64,000 nucleotides of DNA from NCBI RefSeq assembly GCF_964340395.1, contig NC_135561.1, forward strand, positions 20,001 through 84,000, read 5' to 3'. This document shows, piece after piece, positions 31,251 to 41,938 of this stretch. The notes under the pieces were generated by a model. It did not search any database. It was not told the DNA's origin and saw only the letters and a list, made by a program, of their open reading frames with translations. The stretch comes from Glandiceps talaboti. Lineage: Eukaryota; Hemichordata; Enteropneusta; Spengelidae. The number at the start of each line of letters is the position of its first letter. The first letter of the stretch is position 1. Made by a program: the position numbers and the translations under genes.

Positions 31251-31790
31251 TATAGTGCACTAAAAAAATGACACGAGAGTGAGAATCCTCGAGTGATTTT
31301 TCGTGTTTTTTTAAAATTCCAAATTGAGCACGAACCAGTGTGTTTGCCGGAAGTACTGGTATATTTAGCGACTTAGGAGGTCAACTTGATCCGTAATCAA
31401 TCATCGCCGCCTGTCCTATCCTCTTTACCGACTTGCTCATCTCGGAAAATACTGGAAAATACGGATTTAGCTTTGAAAACTTCAACAACGTCGAAGCAAA
31501 GCAGACATAGTTTGTTCGACATTGATCAGAATCCAGTCTCAAAAAGGTATTTTTCATTCTCATTTTCCACCCAGTTATCATGAGTCATTGCGAATCGACT
31601 ACGGTAAAGAGCGTGAACCAAGTTCACTTTCTAGTTCTGAGTAGTCATTACTTGTCAGCACACAACCGTAACGTGATACAAATCGTCGTTGACTCGTGGT
31701 TCTACGTTCATACATAGTAACTGATTGCCGACGTGGTACGTTCGCTTGCTGCGTCCAATAGCTGTATTTTATTATTTGGTGGTGTTATGA
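31251..31790 (+). promoter_or_regulatory. CpG-rich region, possible internal or new-gene promoter
   Basis: CpG density rises sharply between about 31270 and 31780 compared with both sides. A CCAAT motif lies at 31755-31759, shortly before an ATG with an open exon-like frame. It lies inside or after the ORP1 locus. In mammals a short ORP1 form starts from an internal promoter, so this could be its counterpart, or the promoter of another gene. Confidence 0.3.
31377..31555 (+). other. Possible exon, unidentified protein
   Basis: After an AG at 31376 the frame stays open to a donor-like aaaag|gtattt near 31546-31555. It reads VNLIRNQSSPPVLSSLPTCS and continues with a basic, Ser/Thr-rich segment ending DIDQNPVSKR. 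Codon use looks like coding DNA and CpG content is high. There is no ATG in the frame, a TAG sits directly upstream, and the acceptor has a poor pyrimidine tract. It is in phase with ORP1 exon 10 but does not resemble the matching human segment. It may be a first exon with a lost start, a lineage-specific exon, or chance. Confidence 0.25.
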
Positions 31791-31907
31791 ATGAATATTA
31801 CACAGCTTCAATTCCACTGCGTTGTCCTGCATTGTGTCGATGACGACAACAATTCCGATGTCCAAACACACTGCAGTGTAGCGGAGTCTCTAGTATTACC
31901 AATACAG
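31791..31907 (+). other. Possible first coding exon, unidentified protein
   Basis: ATG at 31791 opens 39 codons (MNITQLQFHCVVLHCVDDDN onward, ending VAESLVLPIQ) up to a good donor aatacag|gtaaac, phase 0. It lies in CpG-rich DNA 32 bp after a CCAAT motif. A nearer upstream ATG (31787) opens a short overlapping frame. I do not recognise the protein, and no matching second exon was found before the 32666 transposon. Confidence 0.3.
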
Positions 31908-32665
31908 GTAAACGCGAATTATGTCGACGTGGGGATTTATTTACACGTTGTAATGAACCATTCATCCGGATTTATTCCAATAAATTACAACCCCTTTAAG
32001 GGCCTTGGGGAATTATGGACCTTCCCAACGAGGTATTACACACTAGTCTATGGTGACTAGTACAATTTCAATATAGAAATTCCAGTAAAAATAGAGTATT
32101 TGATATTAAGATAGATTAGATAAGATATAGCTGTATTACAATATAGAAAATTGACAAGTCTATTTGGGTACATAACTGTAATAATTTAAACAACACTGCA
32201 ACGAAATAGGCTAATGGAGTAATGTTATAAGTATATAACAATATTCTTGATTAAATATTATTAACTGCGTTTAGATATTGTTTGAACCTGCTCCAAAGGG
32301 AAGTCTAAATTTTCATGAATATTCATAATAATGTATAATACATTTAAGATTTCATAGTTCACTATATGGCAAAGCCTGCTATTGTATTGTAAATGCATAC
32401 CATAACTGTAGAACTTTAATAGTTCATTTTCATGTGGAAATTTTTTTTTCATGTTGAATTTATATTTGCTGGTTATGAGTGGTAGTGTTTCTAATCATAT
32501 GATTCCATTTGACATTCAAGGCAGTGCATGATAAATCTGTCAATGGAATGAATGACAATACACTTTTTGAGTAAAATTTCAACCCCTATTGAAATAAATA
32601 TGTTCATACTACATGTATGTGTCATACATGCACTGATGATTCTAAAGTCATTTATGCTGGTACCT
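31908..32665. other. No recognised feature
   Basis: AT-rich sequence leads up to the transposon. The last 9 bp (ctggtacct, 32657-32665) recur just after the transposon and may be its target site duplication. Confidence 0.5.
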
Positions 32666-32793
32666 AGACTGTCGACAGTCGCTCGCGCCTTTTTTTCCTC
32701 CGTTTTATCTAAACTCTGATCCGGTGCAACACTAGTCTAATCGCAAACTGATATCGAGGGCCGAAGACCCGAGCGACTGTTGTCCCTTGCCGC
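32666..32793 (+). repeat. Left terminal inverted repeat of the 2.5-kb transposon
   Basis: It opens AGACTGTCGACAGTCGCTCG and closes gttgtcccttgccgc. 'gagcgactgt' near its inner end repeats the outer palindrome half, so each TIR is bounded by the same motif. Confidence 0.85.
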
Positions 32794-34660
32794 ATCTCCC
32801 TTGCTATTACTTATTCATGATGTGATGTCATTTAATGGGGCGTTTCTCTATATATCGTATGATTTGCATACAGTTCAATGTAAGGTCACTCAACATTCAA
32901 CACACGTAAACTACAGCAGAAACTTGTCTTCGTAAATGCATTTTAAGATTAATAAATGACGTCGTTGACGACCTCGACGCCTGATACACTGTCATGCTCA
33001 CTAGTCTATTGCCTTTTGTTTAGCAGCTAGCTGTTACAGTGGTAATGGTAGCGAGAGAGTGCTACGGAAGTCGGTGTACCAACTCCGACCGACACTCCAC
33101 TCAAGCAATAGATATTTTGGACACCCTTTTTACCTTCCCTCGTTTGCAGCTAGCATATTATATAGTAATAAAATTCGTGTATAAAATGTGTGATAGTGAG
33201 GCGTAGATAATATTCAAATGTGCAAATGGTAGACGTTCTACCTGAAACAAAAGCAGAAAAGTGCCTCCATATTTACCACGGCACGGAGATCGTGCTCCGA
33301 TCCGACATGTCTTCAACTAGTGCCTCCTCAGAGTACTGAGTCTATATACATCTATACCTAAAGCTATTGCACCCCATTATTTCAGATTCCGATTGAGGAG
33401 TCAATTTACGTAATTTACGTAATCTTTATCACGATGCTATGTGATATGACAGTTTGTTGTGCCTTTTCCTTGATGTTTTCTTTTTATGTGATTTTTGTTG
33501 TTGATGTCGGGGGTGGGGGGGGTGGGGGGGGGGGTGGTGAAACTTTGGGTCGGCCAGATCATGAAAAACAGAAGAAGAAAAAATAGGGTGACCCCAATAA
33601 ATTGAAGTACGTCAGACAACAATTTATTAGCATTTCATGGTCATCTGATTTGTTAAATTTTACAGTTGAAGAAAGATCAGTACAGGCAATCACGAGTAAA
33701 AATACCCAATACCATACCAAACTTCAGACTCCTTTACTTAGTTGAAGTTTTTGCTACACTGAACATTTTATTGTTACATATTCACACAATGCGAATCTCG
33801 TTGTATTCAAAATTGAATTTGAAACCATTTTCAAAAGAAATGCGATACTATTACTGTATGATACAAAATAGAGACAATATAAACTCGTAGTTTATATATT
33901 TCCAGGTAGTTTGTATTTTACAAATACTGTGTTGTAAATTAGAACAATGCTAATTAATGGATAATCGTAGGGCAACTCTTCTTTCGACATATGGCACACT
34001 TCCTACTTTATTGGCCATTGAAAATATCATTGAAATTTTATGACAGTCAACGCCACGATCGTACGAACAGGGGCTACAGCCGTGACACAGACAGTTATCA
34101 GCACTTCATAGCAATGGATCGCGTACACCAAGGGTGGTTGTGTATATAAATGGATGTGAAATGATGGTAAAACCACAGACAAGTTGTCTGTGGTACAAAG
34201 TACTAACATGTTATAAACTGTGCAGTCAGAGTCCTTAGAACAGTACGTCAGTCTGAACTTGCTGTCATGATGAGTTTTAAAGATGTCAATTATCGTCATC
34301 GAAGATCAGAGAGAGGCGGTCGAGGCGTTGTTTGGCGTAACTTTTCTGACGTCTGACCGAAAGTAATTTCGAGAAATGTACCTCAGATTTCCATTCTTAT
34401 TGAAGATGCATGCTGTAATTACATACGTCATATATTCATAATGACTAGGTCACATTATGGTAGGTAGATATGTCAATGGTCGGAACACGTGCATAACTGC
34501 AGTTTAGCAGGAGCCATCGCTAAGTTGTTACCACTTCCCAATTTGTTTAGCAAAATTACCACAAATAAAAGGGCCTTCGCCGTTTATATATGGGATTATA
34601 TTAGCGCTATCATTGTATCAATGGGGATACTACTAGGACAATGGTGTTGCAGACGTTGTT

Positions 34661-34788
34661 AGCTGTATCGAGAACGATCGGAGCGACTTCATAGCCCGGG
34701 CTTCATAGGCTATGGACTTGCCACAGCTGTATCGAGAACGATCGGAGCGAATTTATAGCCCGGGCTTCATAGGCTATGGACTTGCCAC
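34661..34788. repeat. 64-bp tandem duplication within the helicase fragment
   Basis: Two copies (34661-34724 and 34725-34788) share 'agctgtatcgagaacgatcg' and 'atagcccgggcttcataggc'. The duplication lies just after the Walker A codons on the minus strand and shifts the frame, ending the helicase reading. Confidence 0.9.
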
Positions 34789-34888
34789 TTCCTGTCAGTA
34801 CACTAACGAAAACATCTTTCCCAGAGACATAGGCATCTATAATTATTCTCTGAAAGTCTTTCAAGTGTGAGTATCCAAGTTTCTCCAA
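34703..34888 (-). pseudogene. Truncated RecQ-like (SF2) helicase fragment in the transposon
   Basis: It reads MEKLGYSHLKDFQRIIIDAY then VSGKDVFVSVLTGSGKSIAY. This is the RecQ motif 0 ('GY..L..FQ...I') followed by motif I (Walker A, TGSGKS). The proline usual before TGSGKS is leucine. After IAYEARA the sequence runs into a 64-bp tandem duplication and a stop; motifs Ia-VI (DEAH box, arginine finger) are absent. It starts about 120 bp inside the right TIR. RecQ-like genes are frequent passengers of invertebrate transposons; activity is not expected. Confidence 0.7.
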
Positions 34889-35005
34889 TACGTCTCAATA
34901 TGTTGACTTGCTTGGTGACTACACTGATTGACAAGCCTTATGAACTATGACCTAAATGTCGAATAGTCTACAAACTGAATGTCCATATTGTTATCCCATG
35001 AGGGC

Positions 35006-35156
35006 GCGGCAAGGGACAACAGTCGCTCGGGCCTTTGGCCCTCGACCATTTGGGCCTTCGGCCCTCAATATCAGTTTGCGATTATACTAGTGTTGCGCCG
35101 GATCGGAGTTTAGATAAAACGTAGGAAAAAAAGGCACGAGCGACTGTCGACAGTCT
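35006..35156 (-). repeat. Right terminal inverted repeat of the 2.5-kb transposon
   Basis: It is the reverse complement of 32666-32793 with a small internal duplication ('gggcctttggccctcgacc', 'gggccttcggccctc'). It ends gactgtcgacagtct at 35156. Confidence 0.85.
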
Positions 35157-35167
35157 ACCTGGTACCT

Positions 35168-36212
35168 GTCTTGAATGGCCATTCATGTTAATTCATTTTG
35201 TTGCTTGTAAATAGTCAAAAGTTGACAAATGAAAATATACAATGTATGTACAGGAATTTATTTTTAAGGTTTACAGTTTATTCATTTTGTAATCATGTTA
35301 CCAACATTTTAACAATCATAAAGAAAATTGTAATTGATGTACTAATTAGTGTATTATATACTAGTAAATATGAATTATAAATACATAACTATTATCATTT
35401 TAACAAGTACATGAATAATTACATACTGAGTACTTTTGACACATGTAGAGACCCCTATTCACTCAACATACATGTAACATGTGAATTAATCAGGTGTAGG
35501 GGAGATCTCTTATTTGCAGTTGTGTGGTGCAACATGTATGATGACGTGGTCTGAAATGTGTTAAAATACCAGCAAATCTAAATATGAATGATGTACATGA
35601 GATGAATTTATAATTATTACACAAAACAGTGCTTGTGGATAGTAATTCTATCATAAACATACCTATGCTATATACTGGCATCTGAATGTTGGAGTTATAT
35701 ACAGTAGCAACAGTTTTTAAATGTAACTTTATCCAGCACATTATCAAAAATGAGGTACACGAATATATATTTCACAAGCGATATGTCAGGATGAACACAG
35801 GCGATCAATAGTTTATACATGTGAAACAATATTGAACAATATTTGACATGCACAGATTAATAAATAATACTTGAATATCGTTCAGAGTCATTGTTGTTGC
35901 TGGAATTGGACTCACTTCCACAAATCAGATGATCCTTCTGTTTGAGTCATCACCACGTCAGTACGGTTCAAACTGGTGGTGTAAATGTAGGTAGCACATG
36001 TTTTTTGGAACCAGCAGCTAGCTCTTTATAAAAACCACTCTCATGTGAACAGCTGATTTTAATAGCATACTACATTTTGTACATAACTAGTCTCTAGTGC
36101 CATTGATGTTAAATTTATTACATTCTTGCAATATTTTGTGAATTATGTCTTTGCAAAAAAATGGCCCCAAGATTGATTATGGATGTCCCCAGATCTGCTC
36201 CTTCTGGACCAC
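35168..36212. other. No recognised feature
   Basis: Ordinary AT-rich sequence. No exon or element end was found. Confidence 0.5.
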
Positions 36213-37345
36213 TTTTTAGTCCCCGCGGACGAAGTCCGGAACGGGGACTTATGGATTGGGTTCCGTCTGTCCGTCCGTCCGTCCGTCCGTCCGTCCGCAG
36301 CCGTTTCTTGGAGATGCCTGTACCGATTTTTTTTCAAACTTGGTACAGGGGCAACATGCTATGGCATACATATGCACGTCAATTTGTTTTATGATACGAT
36401 CCAATATGGCCGCCTAGCAGCCATTTTGTTTGTGAATTTTCCCTGTCTAAAGCCATAACTCAGACATGCTTGAACAAATCTCATTCAGAGTTGGTATTAG
36501 GACAGTGTTCTATGGCATATATGTGCATATTCATTGTTGTCATGATACGATCCAATATGGCCGCCTGGCAGCCATTTTGTTTGTGAATTTTCATGTCCAA
36601 AGCCATAACTTAGACATGCTTGAACAGATCTCATTCAAAGTTGGTATTAGGACAGTGTTCTATGACATACATGTGCATATCCATTTTCATTGTGATACGA
36701 TCCAATATGGCTGCCTGGCAGCCATTTTGTTTGCAAATTTTCCATGTCCAAAGCCATAACTCAGACATGCTTGAACAGATCTCATTCAAAGTTGGTATTA
36801 GGACAGTGTTCTATGACATACATGTGCATATCCATTTTCATTGTGATACGATCCAATATGGCTGCCTGGCAGCCATTTTGTTTGCAAATTTTCCATGTCC
36901 AAAGCCATAACTCAGACATGCTTGAACAGATCTCATTCGAAGTTGGTATTAGGACAGTGTTCTATGACATACATGTGCATATCCATTTTCGTCATGATAC
37001 GATCCAATATGGCTGCCTGGCAGCCATTTTGTTTGTGAATTTTCCATGTCCAAAGCCATAACTCAGACATGCTTGAACAGATCTCATTCAGAGTTGGTAT
37101 TAGGACAGTGTTCTATGACATACATTTGCATATCCATTTTCATATTGATATGATCCCCCATACCCGACCAATCCTTTATTGTTGTAGGCACGTTCCATGT
37201 CCGACAAGCAGACACAACATATCTAAGTCTGTTTGATTTAGGTTCACAAGTGTTGTTGCGTGATCAGAGTAGTGCTAATTCCTTAAAACCCAATCATAGC
37301 GGGGACTATGTCATTCTCAATGGCTTGTTAATGGATGCAGTATTA
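36213..37345 (+). repeat. Hairpin-headed repeat family B, long copy with 150-bp internal units
   Basis: The head at 36218-36249 (AGTCCCCGCGGAC, GAA, GTCCGG.ACGGGGACT) is a near-perfect hairpin. It is followed by (GTCC)n at 36269-36297, 'cgatttttttcaaacttgg', and about 4.5 units of 150-151 bp ('gacatgcttgaacagatctc', 'gtattaggacagtgttctat', 'gatacgatccaatatggc', 'gcctggcagccattttgttt'). The 150-bp period keeps long frames open on the plus strand; these are not genes. The tail holds 'agcggggactatgtcattct' (37311-37330), repeating half of the head. Confidence 0.85.
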
Positions 37346-38355
37346 TGACGGCACAAGAATGAGTCAGGTATAGACCCAGTTGCCTTGTTTGCAAAGCACT
37401 CACATCTCTATATATTTTAGACAAGTTTACCAGGATCAATAATATGTCGTCCTGCAATACCAGACTTGACAGCCAAAGCAATGTTGTTTATGTCAATACA
37501 ACCAATTTAATGACAATTAAGTCATGCTGGTGCAATCACCATTAATAAGCTTACTGAAAAAGTTAGAAGTTCACCATCTTTAAGCACTCAGTGTGAGTTT
37601 TTATGAGCATGATACATCATTACATGTATGTTGACTATACGAGTTGTGTTGTTGTGTTAACCGTAAACTTATCTTTGGCATTAATTTTCCTTGGCATGTA
37701 GACACAAAAATAGCAACAACATTTGCAACATTAGTGTTGCATCTTTTACATTACGACTGCAAGACATTACAAGTGCATCAAAATGTAAACAATCAACTCA
37801 TTACCATGAAATATAAAATCGAACTACGCATTGTTTCTCAAAAACTTTCCTAGAATAGTACTGAAGAAATTTTACGAAGCCGGTTAGTCTTTTTTATTCC
37901 TTTAAAACTTTATATTCAAAAAATACATTTTCCATCACTACACTGTTAGTGATTGTTAGTGATCAGTGGCCATATCCATGGGTAATTCTGGTAAATTGAT
38001 CGGAAAACTTGGTAATATTTACCGACTTACCAGCCTTAAAAAACGCTAACAATCTGATAAGAGTACTCTTTTAATAATAGGCTTCAGCGTCTTGTTTCTT
38101 TATTTGGCATTCTGCTATCCCAATTCAGCCACTATGGTACACTTGTTTGGCTTCGCTAGGTACAGGGGTCTAATAGTGACCAATGTGGTTGGCGACCACA
38201 CTGTACGTAAACAGCACAGGTAAACAAAACTAAATAGCATAAAAATATTTCAAAAATAGATGGTTTAGTGAGTGTAAAGGTATCACAAATTCACAAATTA
38301 CGATACAAAAAGTATCAGATTTGTTTGTGTAATCATTTCCTCCTAAAAATGGGGA
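37346..38355. other. No recognised feature
   Basis: No array, element end or exon is supported. Short protein-like frames around 37400-37510 are interrupted by stops. Confidence 0.45.
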
Positions 38356-38357
38356 CA

Positions 38358-38660
38358 CTTAGCACAGCTAAACTGATAAGGTGCAGTAGTGATAAAGGCA
38401 TCGAGTAGTGTCTGTCTGTCTGTCTGTCTGTCTGCCTGTGTTTGTGTGGACGACGTAAACTCAAAAACCACAAGACCGATTGCCTTGGAATGGGGGGAGG
38501 GGGGGACACATTACTTTTGGTGTCTAATTAGAAATTGTTCAAAGCAAACTGATTGCATCACAAGTGTGTGATTTGGGGTAAAAAAAACTTGAACTTAAAA
38601 ACTACTGGGCAGATTGGTCTCAGTAATGTTCATTTAGGGTCAAAAAATGTGATTCTTGGC
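38358..38660 (+). repeat. Hairpin-headed repeat family A, truncated copy
   Basis: The head (agcacagctaaac, tgataag, gtgcagtagtg, 38360-38390) is followed by (GTCT)n, 'cgacgtaaactcaaaaac', 'gaccgattgccttggaatgg' and 'aaaactactgggcagattgg'. It ends about 120 bp before the 57-bp array. Confidence 0.75.
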
Positions 38661-38784
38661 TTTAGAGAATTCTTTCCATCTCAGCCTAAAATTAAAGGTT
38701 ATTATTTTATTGATATCACTGAAATCATTAAATCTTTTATGGGGTACTTCACACCTATCTGTCAGTGGCACAGAAATTGGAATC

Positions 38785-40186
38785 AATAGGACGATACACG
38801 ATGCCAATCAGAATAGGCTTACACCATGAAGCCCTGGAATCAGTAGGACGATTCACGATGCCAATCAGAATAGGCTTACACCATGAAGCCCTGAAATCAG
38901 TAGGAGATACATGGTCCCAATCAGAATAGGCTTACGCCACGAAGCTCAGGAATCAGTAGGACGATACACGGTGCCAATCAGAATAGGCTTACACCATGAA
39001 GCTCAGGAATCAGTAGGACGATACACGGTGCCAATCAGAATAGGCTTACACCATGAAGCTCAGGAATCAGTAGGACGATACATGGTGCCAATCAGAATAG
39101 GCTTACACCATGAAGCCCAGGAATCATTAGGACGATACATGGTCCCAATCAGAATAGGCTTACACCATGAAGCCCAGGAATCAGTAGGACGATACATGGT
39201 CCCAATCAGAATAGGCTTACACCATGAAGCCCAGGAATCAGTAGGACGATACATGGTGCCAATCAGAATAGGCTTACACCATGAAGCCCAGGAATCAGTA
39301 GGACGATACATGGTCCCAATCAGAATAGGCTTACACCATGAAGCCCTGGAATCAGTAGGACGATACACGGTGCCAATCAGAATAGGCTTACACCATGAAG
39401 CCCAGGAATCAGTAGGACGATACACGGTGCCAATCAGAATAGGCTTACACCATGAAGCCCAGGAATCAGTAGGACGATACATGGTCCCAATCAGAATAGG
39501 CTTACACCATGAAGCCCTGGAATCAGTAGGACGATTCACGGTGCCAATCAGAATAGGCTTACACCATGAAGCCCTGGAATCAGTAGGACGATACACGGTG
39601 CCAATCAGAATAGGCTTACACCATGAAGCCCTGGAATCAGTAGGACGATACACGGTGCCAATCAGAATAGGCTTACACCATGCAGCCCAGGAATCAGTAG
39701 GACGATACATGGTCCCAATCAGAATAGGCTTACACCATGAAGCCCAGGAATCAGTAGGACGATACACGGTGCCAATCAGAATAGGCTTACACCATGAAGC
39801 CCAGGAATCAGTAGGACGATACATGGTCCCAATCAGAATAGGCTTACACCATGAAGCCCAGGAATCAGTAGGACGATTCACTGTGCCAATCAGAATAGGC
39901 TTACACCATGAAGCCCAGGAATCAGTAGGACGATACACGGTGCCAATCAGAATAGGCTTACACCATGAAGCCCTGAAATCAGTAGGACGATACACGGTGC
40001 CAATCAGAATAGGCTTACACCATGAAGCCCAGGAATCAGTAGGACGATTCACGGTGCCAATCAGAATAGGCTTACACCATGAAGCCCAGATATCAGTAGG
40101 ACGATTCACGGTGCCAATCAGAATTGGCTTACACCATGAAGCCCAGGAATCAGTAGGAGATACATGGTCCCAATCAGAATAGGCTT
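38785..40186 (+). repeat. 57-bp minisatellite, about 24.5 copies, open on both strands
   Basis: The unit encodes VPIRIGLHHEAQESVGRYM (19 residues) on the plus strand; from 38911 to 40182 the frame is open for 423 codons, and the minus strand is open for about 349 codons. Copies differ at nonsynonymous sites (Y/F, T/M, L/Q) as often as at synonymous ones (gtg/gtc, gct/gcc). The first and last full units share the same 2-bp deletion (taggagataca for taggacgataca, 38901 and 40154), which breaks the frame at both edges. This points to a noncoding array, not a gene. Confidence 0.93.
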
Positions 40187-41795
40187 ACACTTACATGTAC
40201 TATTAGTTAAGTTAATTTGCAGCCAAAGATGTTCACTGTTATTAGTCCGAAGGTCTGTTCTTTATTTCAGAGTTAATGATATACATGTATAAATAAGACA
40301 CCACCTCCAGTTTTTCTTTGTCTATCTCTTCTGATGAGATTGTATTAATGATTAAATTAAACTTGAAATATTACTACTGGCAGAGACCAGTAATTATTGA
40401 GGTCATTCTCAATTTTTTACTGTTGTCTCATCAAGATTAGTCCATTGTAATGCACCCTTGATGGTGTTGACAAAATGTCAAAGGAAAGTTATGATTATTC
40501 TTAATAAATTTTGGACTCTGAATAACAATATCAGACCCAGAGTCTAAAAACATTAATTCTCACATCAATTTAAATTTGTGAATAAAGTAAACCTAATGAT
40601 GGAAGTAGGTCCTATTAATGAGTTTAGTTATTCGTTGATAATATGAATGAAATGTAAACACAACAAGTACCGTACATTTAATGATGCTAGATAGCTAGGA
40701 TGGGTAATAAATGAGGTATATCAAAGTGTCCCCATTTTCCATTATCTAGAGACAGGCATGTACGAGCTTGTCTACATGTGGTACTGATCCTTGCAGTGAC
40801 CCACATATATTACAAGAGATATCTCCCAGGTTGACACGATGACGTGTCTGTGTGATGATTTAGTTAGGCCAGTCAATATTAACAAGCAGATGGACAACTT
40901 AATGATAAAGAAAAATGGTTTACATATATAATTTATGTCAGTCACATGTAATGTAAGTCCTGTACCAGAATACCGGATGGTGCTGGTTCACTAGTTTCTG
41001 TTTGTGTATGTCAGATTAGGAGGTAGTGAGCGAACTACAAACAGGGAAGGTAAGTGTCAGAATGATAGTCTAAGATTTCAGTGTTATGTTTGCTGATGTA
41101 CTGTGCAGCTCTAAAATTGCTTTCCTACTGTCAGTACTGAGCTAGCACCAGACTATCATAGTTCTAACAATGGGCTAATGTTAATGTATCACCAGTTGGA
41201 ATGATGTAATGTCGGCCCTCAACTGAAATGTTAACACCAGGTTAGGTCAGTGTTAACATCTGACTAACACTGAGATAGCAAGTCAGATAGGAATTCTTGA
41301 GTTGTACAAATGTCAGGCTATGTTGGTCAGATTTGTATTATTACTTCTTTAGTAGTTAAAAATGACCAAGTAGAGAGGTACATGTATACATTGTATGTTG
41401 TAGTGATGGTATTCTTTGATTTCTGTACTGGCTGTATTGAAGTATTTAAAGCTGCCATAAGGTTTGAGGCTTTCTCTACCCGTTAGCCAATGATTCGGTG
41501 GGATTGGATATCAAGTACAATTTAGTTATAAACAGCCTTCAACTTGTGTGGAGTAATAGCTAAGCAACACATACCAGAGTACATGTATGTACCAACAACA
41601 GTGTGCCCTATAATACGAGACACAGTGATAAAAACTGGGTTTTCTTGTGAATCAAGTCATGAGTTAGGGATAGGGAAACACCAGAGTTAAGAATGTCAGA
41701 AGACAATGCTAGATAGATAATCAGGGTTACTGGCCACTTGTCCCTGAAAACATCAAATATTTTTTCATTTTGGCTAAACAAATTTAGAATACATA
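40187..41795. other. No recognised feature
   Basis: A small AG...GT pair (cag at 41011-41013, gaag|gtaagt at 41049) could bound a short noncoding exon, but nothing confirms it. No protein-like frame. Confidence 0.4.
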
Positions 41796-41938
41796 GTGGA
41801 GGAAGCAATGTGCTATCTTTAAAATATATAGTGGAGGAAGCAATGTGCTATCTGTAAAATATATAGTGGAGGAAGCAATGTGCTATCTGTAAAATATATA
41901 GTGGAGGAAGCAATGTGCTATCTGTAAAATATAATTAA
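41796..41938 (+). repeat. 35-bp tandem repeat, 4 copies
   Basis: The unit is 'gtggaggaagcaatgtgcta' then 'tctgtaaaatatata', with copies starting at 41796, 41831, 41866 and 41901. Confidence 0.95.

Larger units (their letters stand above)
32666..35158. mobile_element. 2.5-kb DNA transposon with 130-150-bp terminal inverted repeats
   Basis: The left TIR (32666-32793) and right TIR (35006-35156) are reverse complements over their length, apart from a roughly 23-bp insertion in the right arm made by duplication of 'gggccttcggccctc'. The ends start AGACTGTCGACAGTCGCTCG and contain the perfect 14-bp palindrome GACTGTCGACAGTC. CTGGTACCT occurs at 32657-32665 and 35159-35167, a possible 9-bp target duplication; ACCT (4 bp) is the alternative reading. 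Inside is a broken RecQ-like helicase exon but no recognised transposase. Academ-type elements of invertebrates carry SF2 helicases, which is one possible class; this is only a guess. Confidence 0.82.

Noticed and set aside
33666-34299. Frames inside the 2.5-kb transposon as transposase
   Set aside because: No DDE/D motif, zinc finger or other transposase signature could be seen in these short frames.
36161-37061. 50-residue repeat frames at the family B element
   Set aside because: The internal unit is 150 bp, which keeps frames open by chance; the DNA is a noncoding repeat found elsewhere in the window without that frame.
37155-37360. Protein-like frame after the family B units
   Set aside because: It lacks a start, runs into stops, and its end ('agcggggactatgtc') is the tail of the repeat, so it is most likely repeat sequence.
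38911-40182. 423-codon repeat frame as a real gene
   Set aside because: It is open on both strands because 57 is a multiple of three; variation is not biased to synonymous sites; both edge units carry a frame-breaking 2-bp deletion; no splice or start context.
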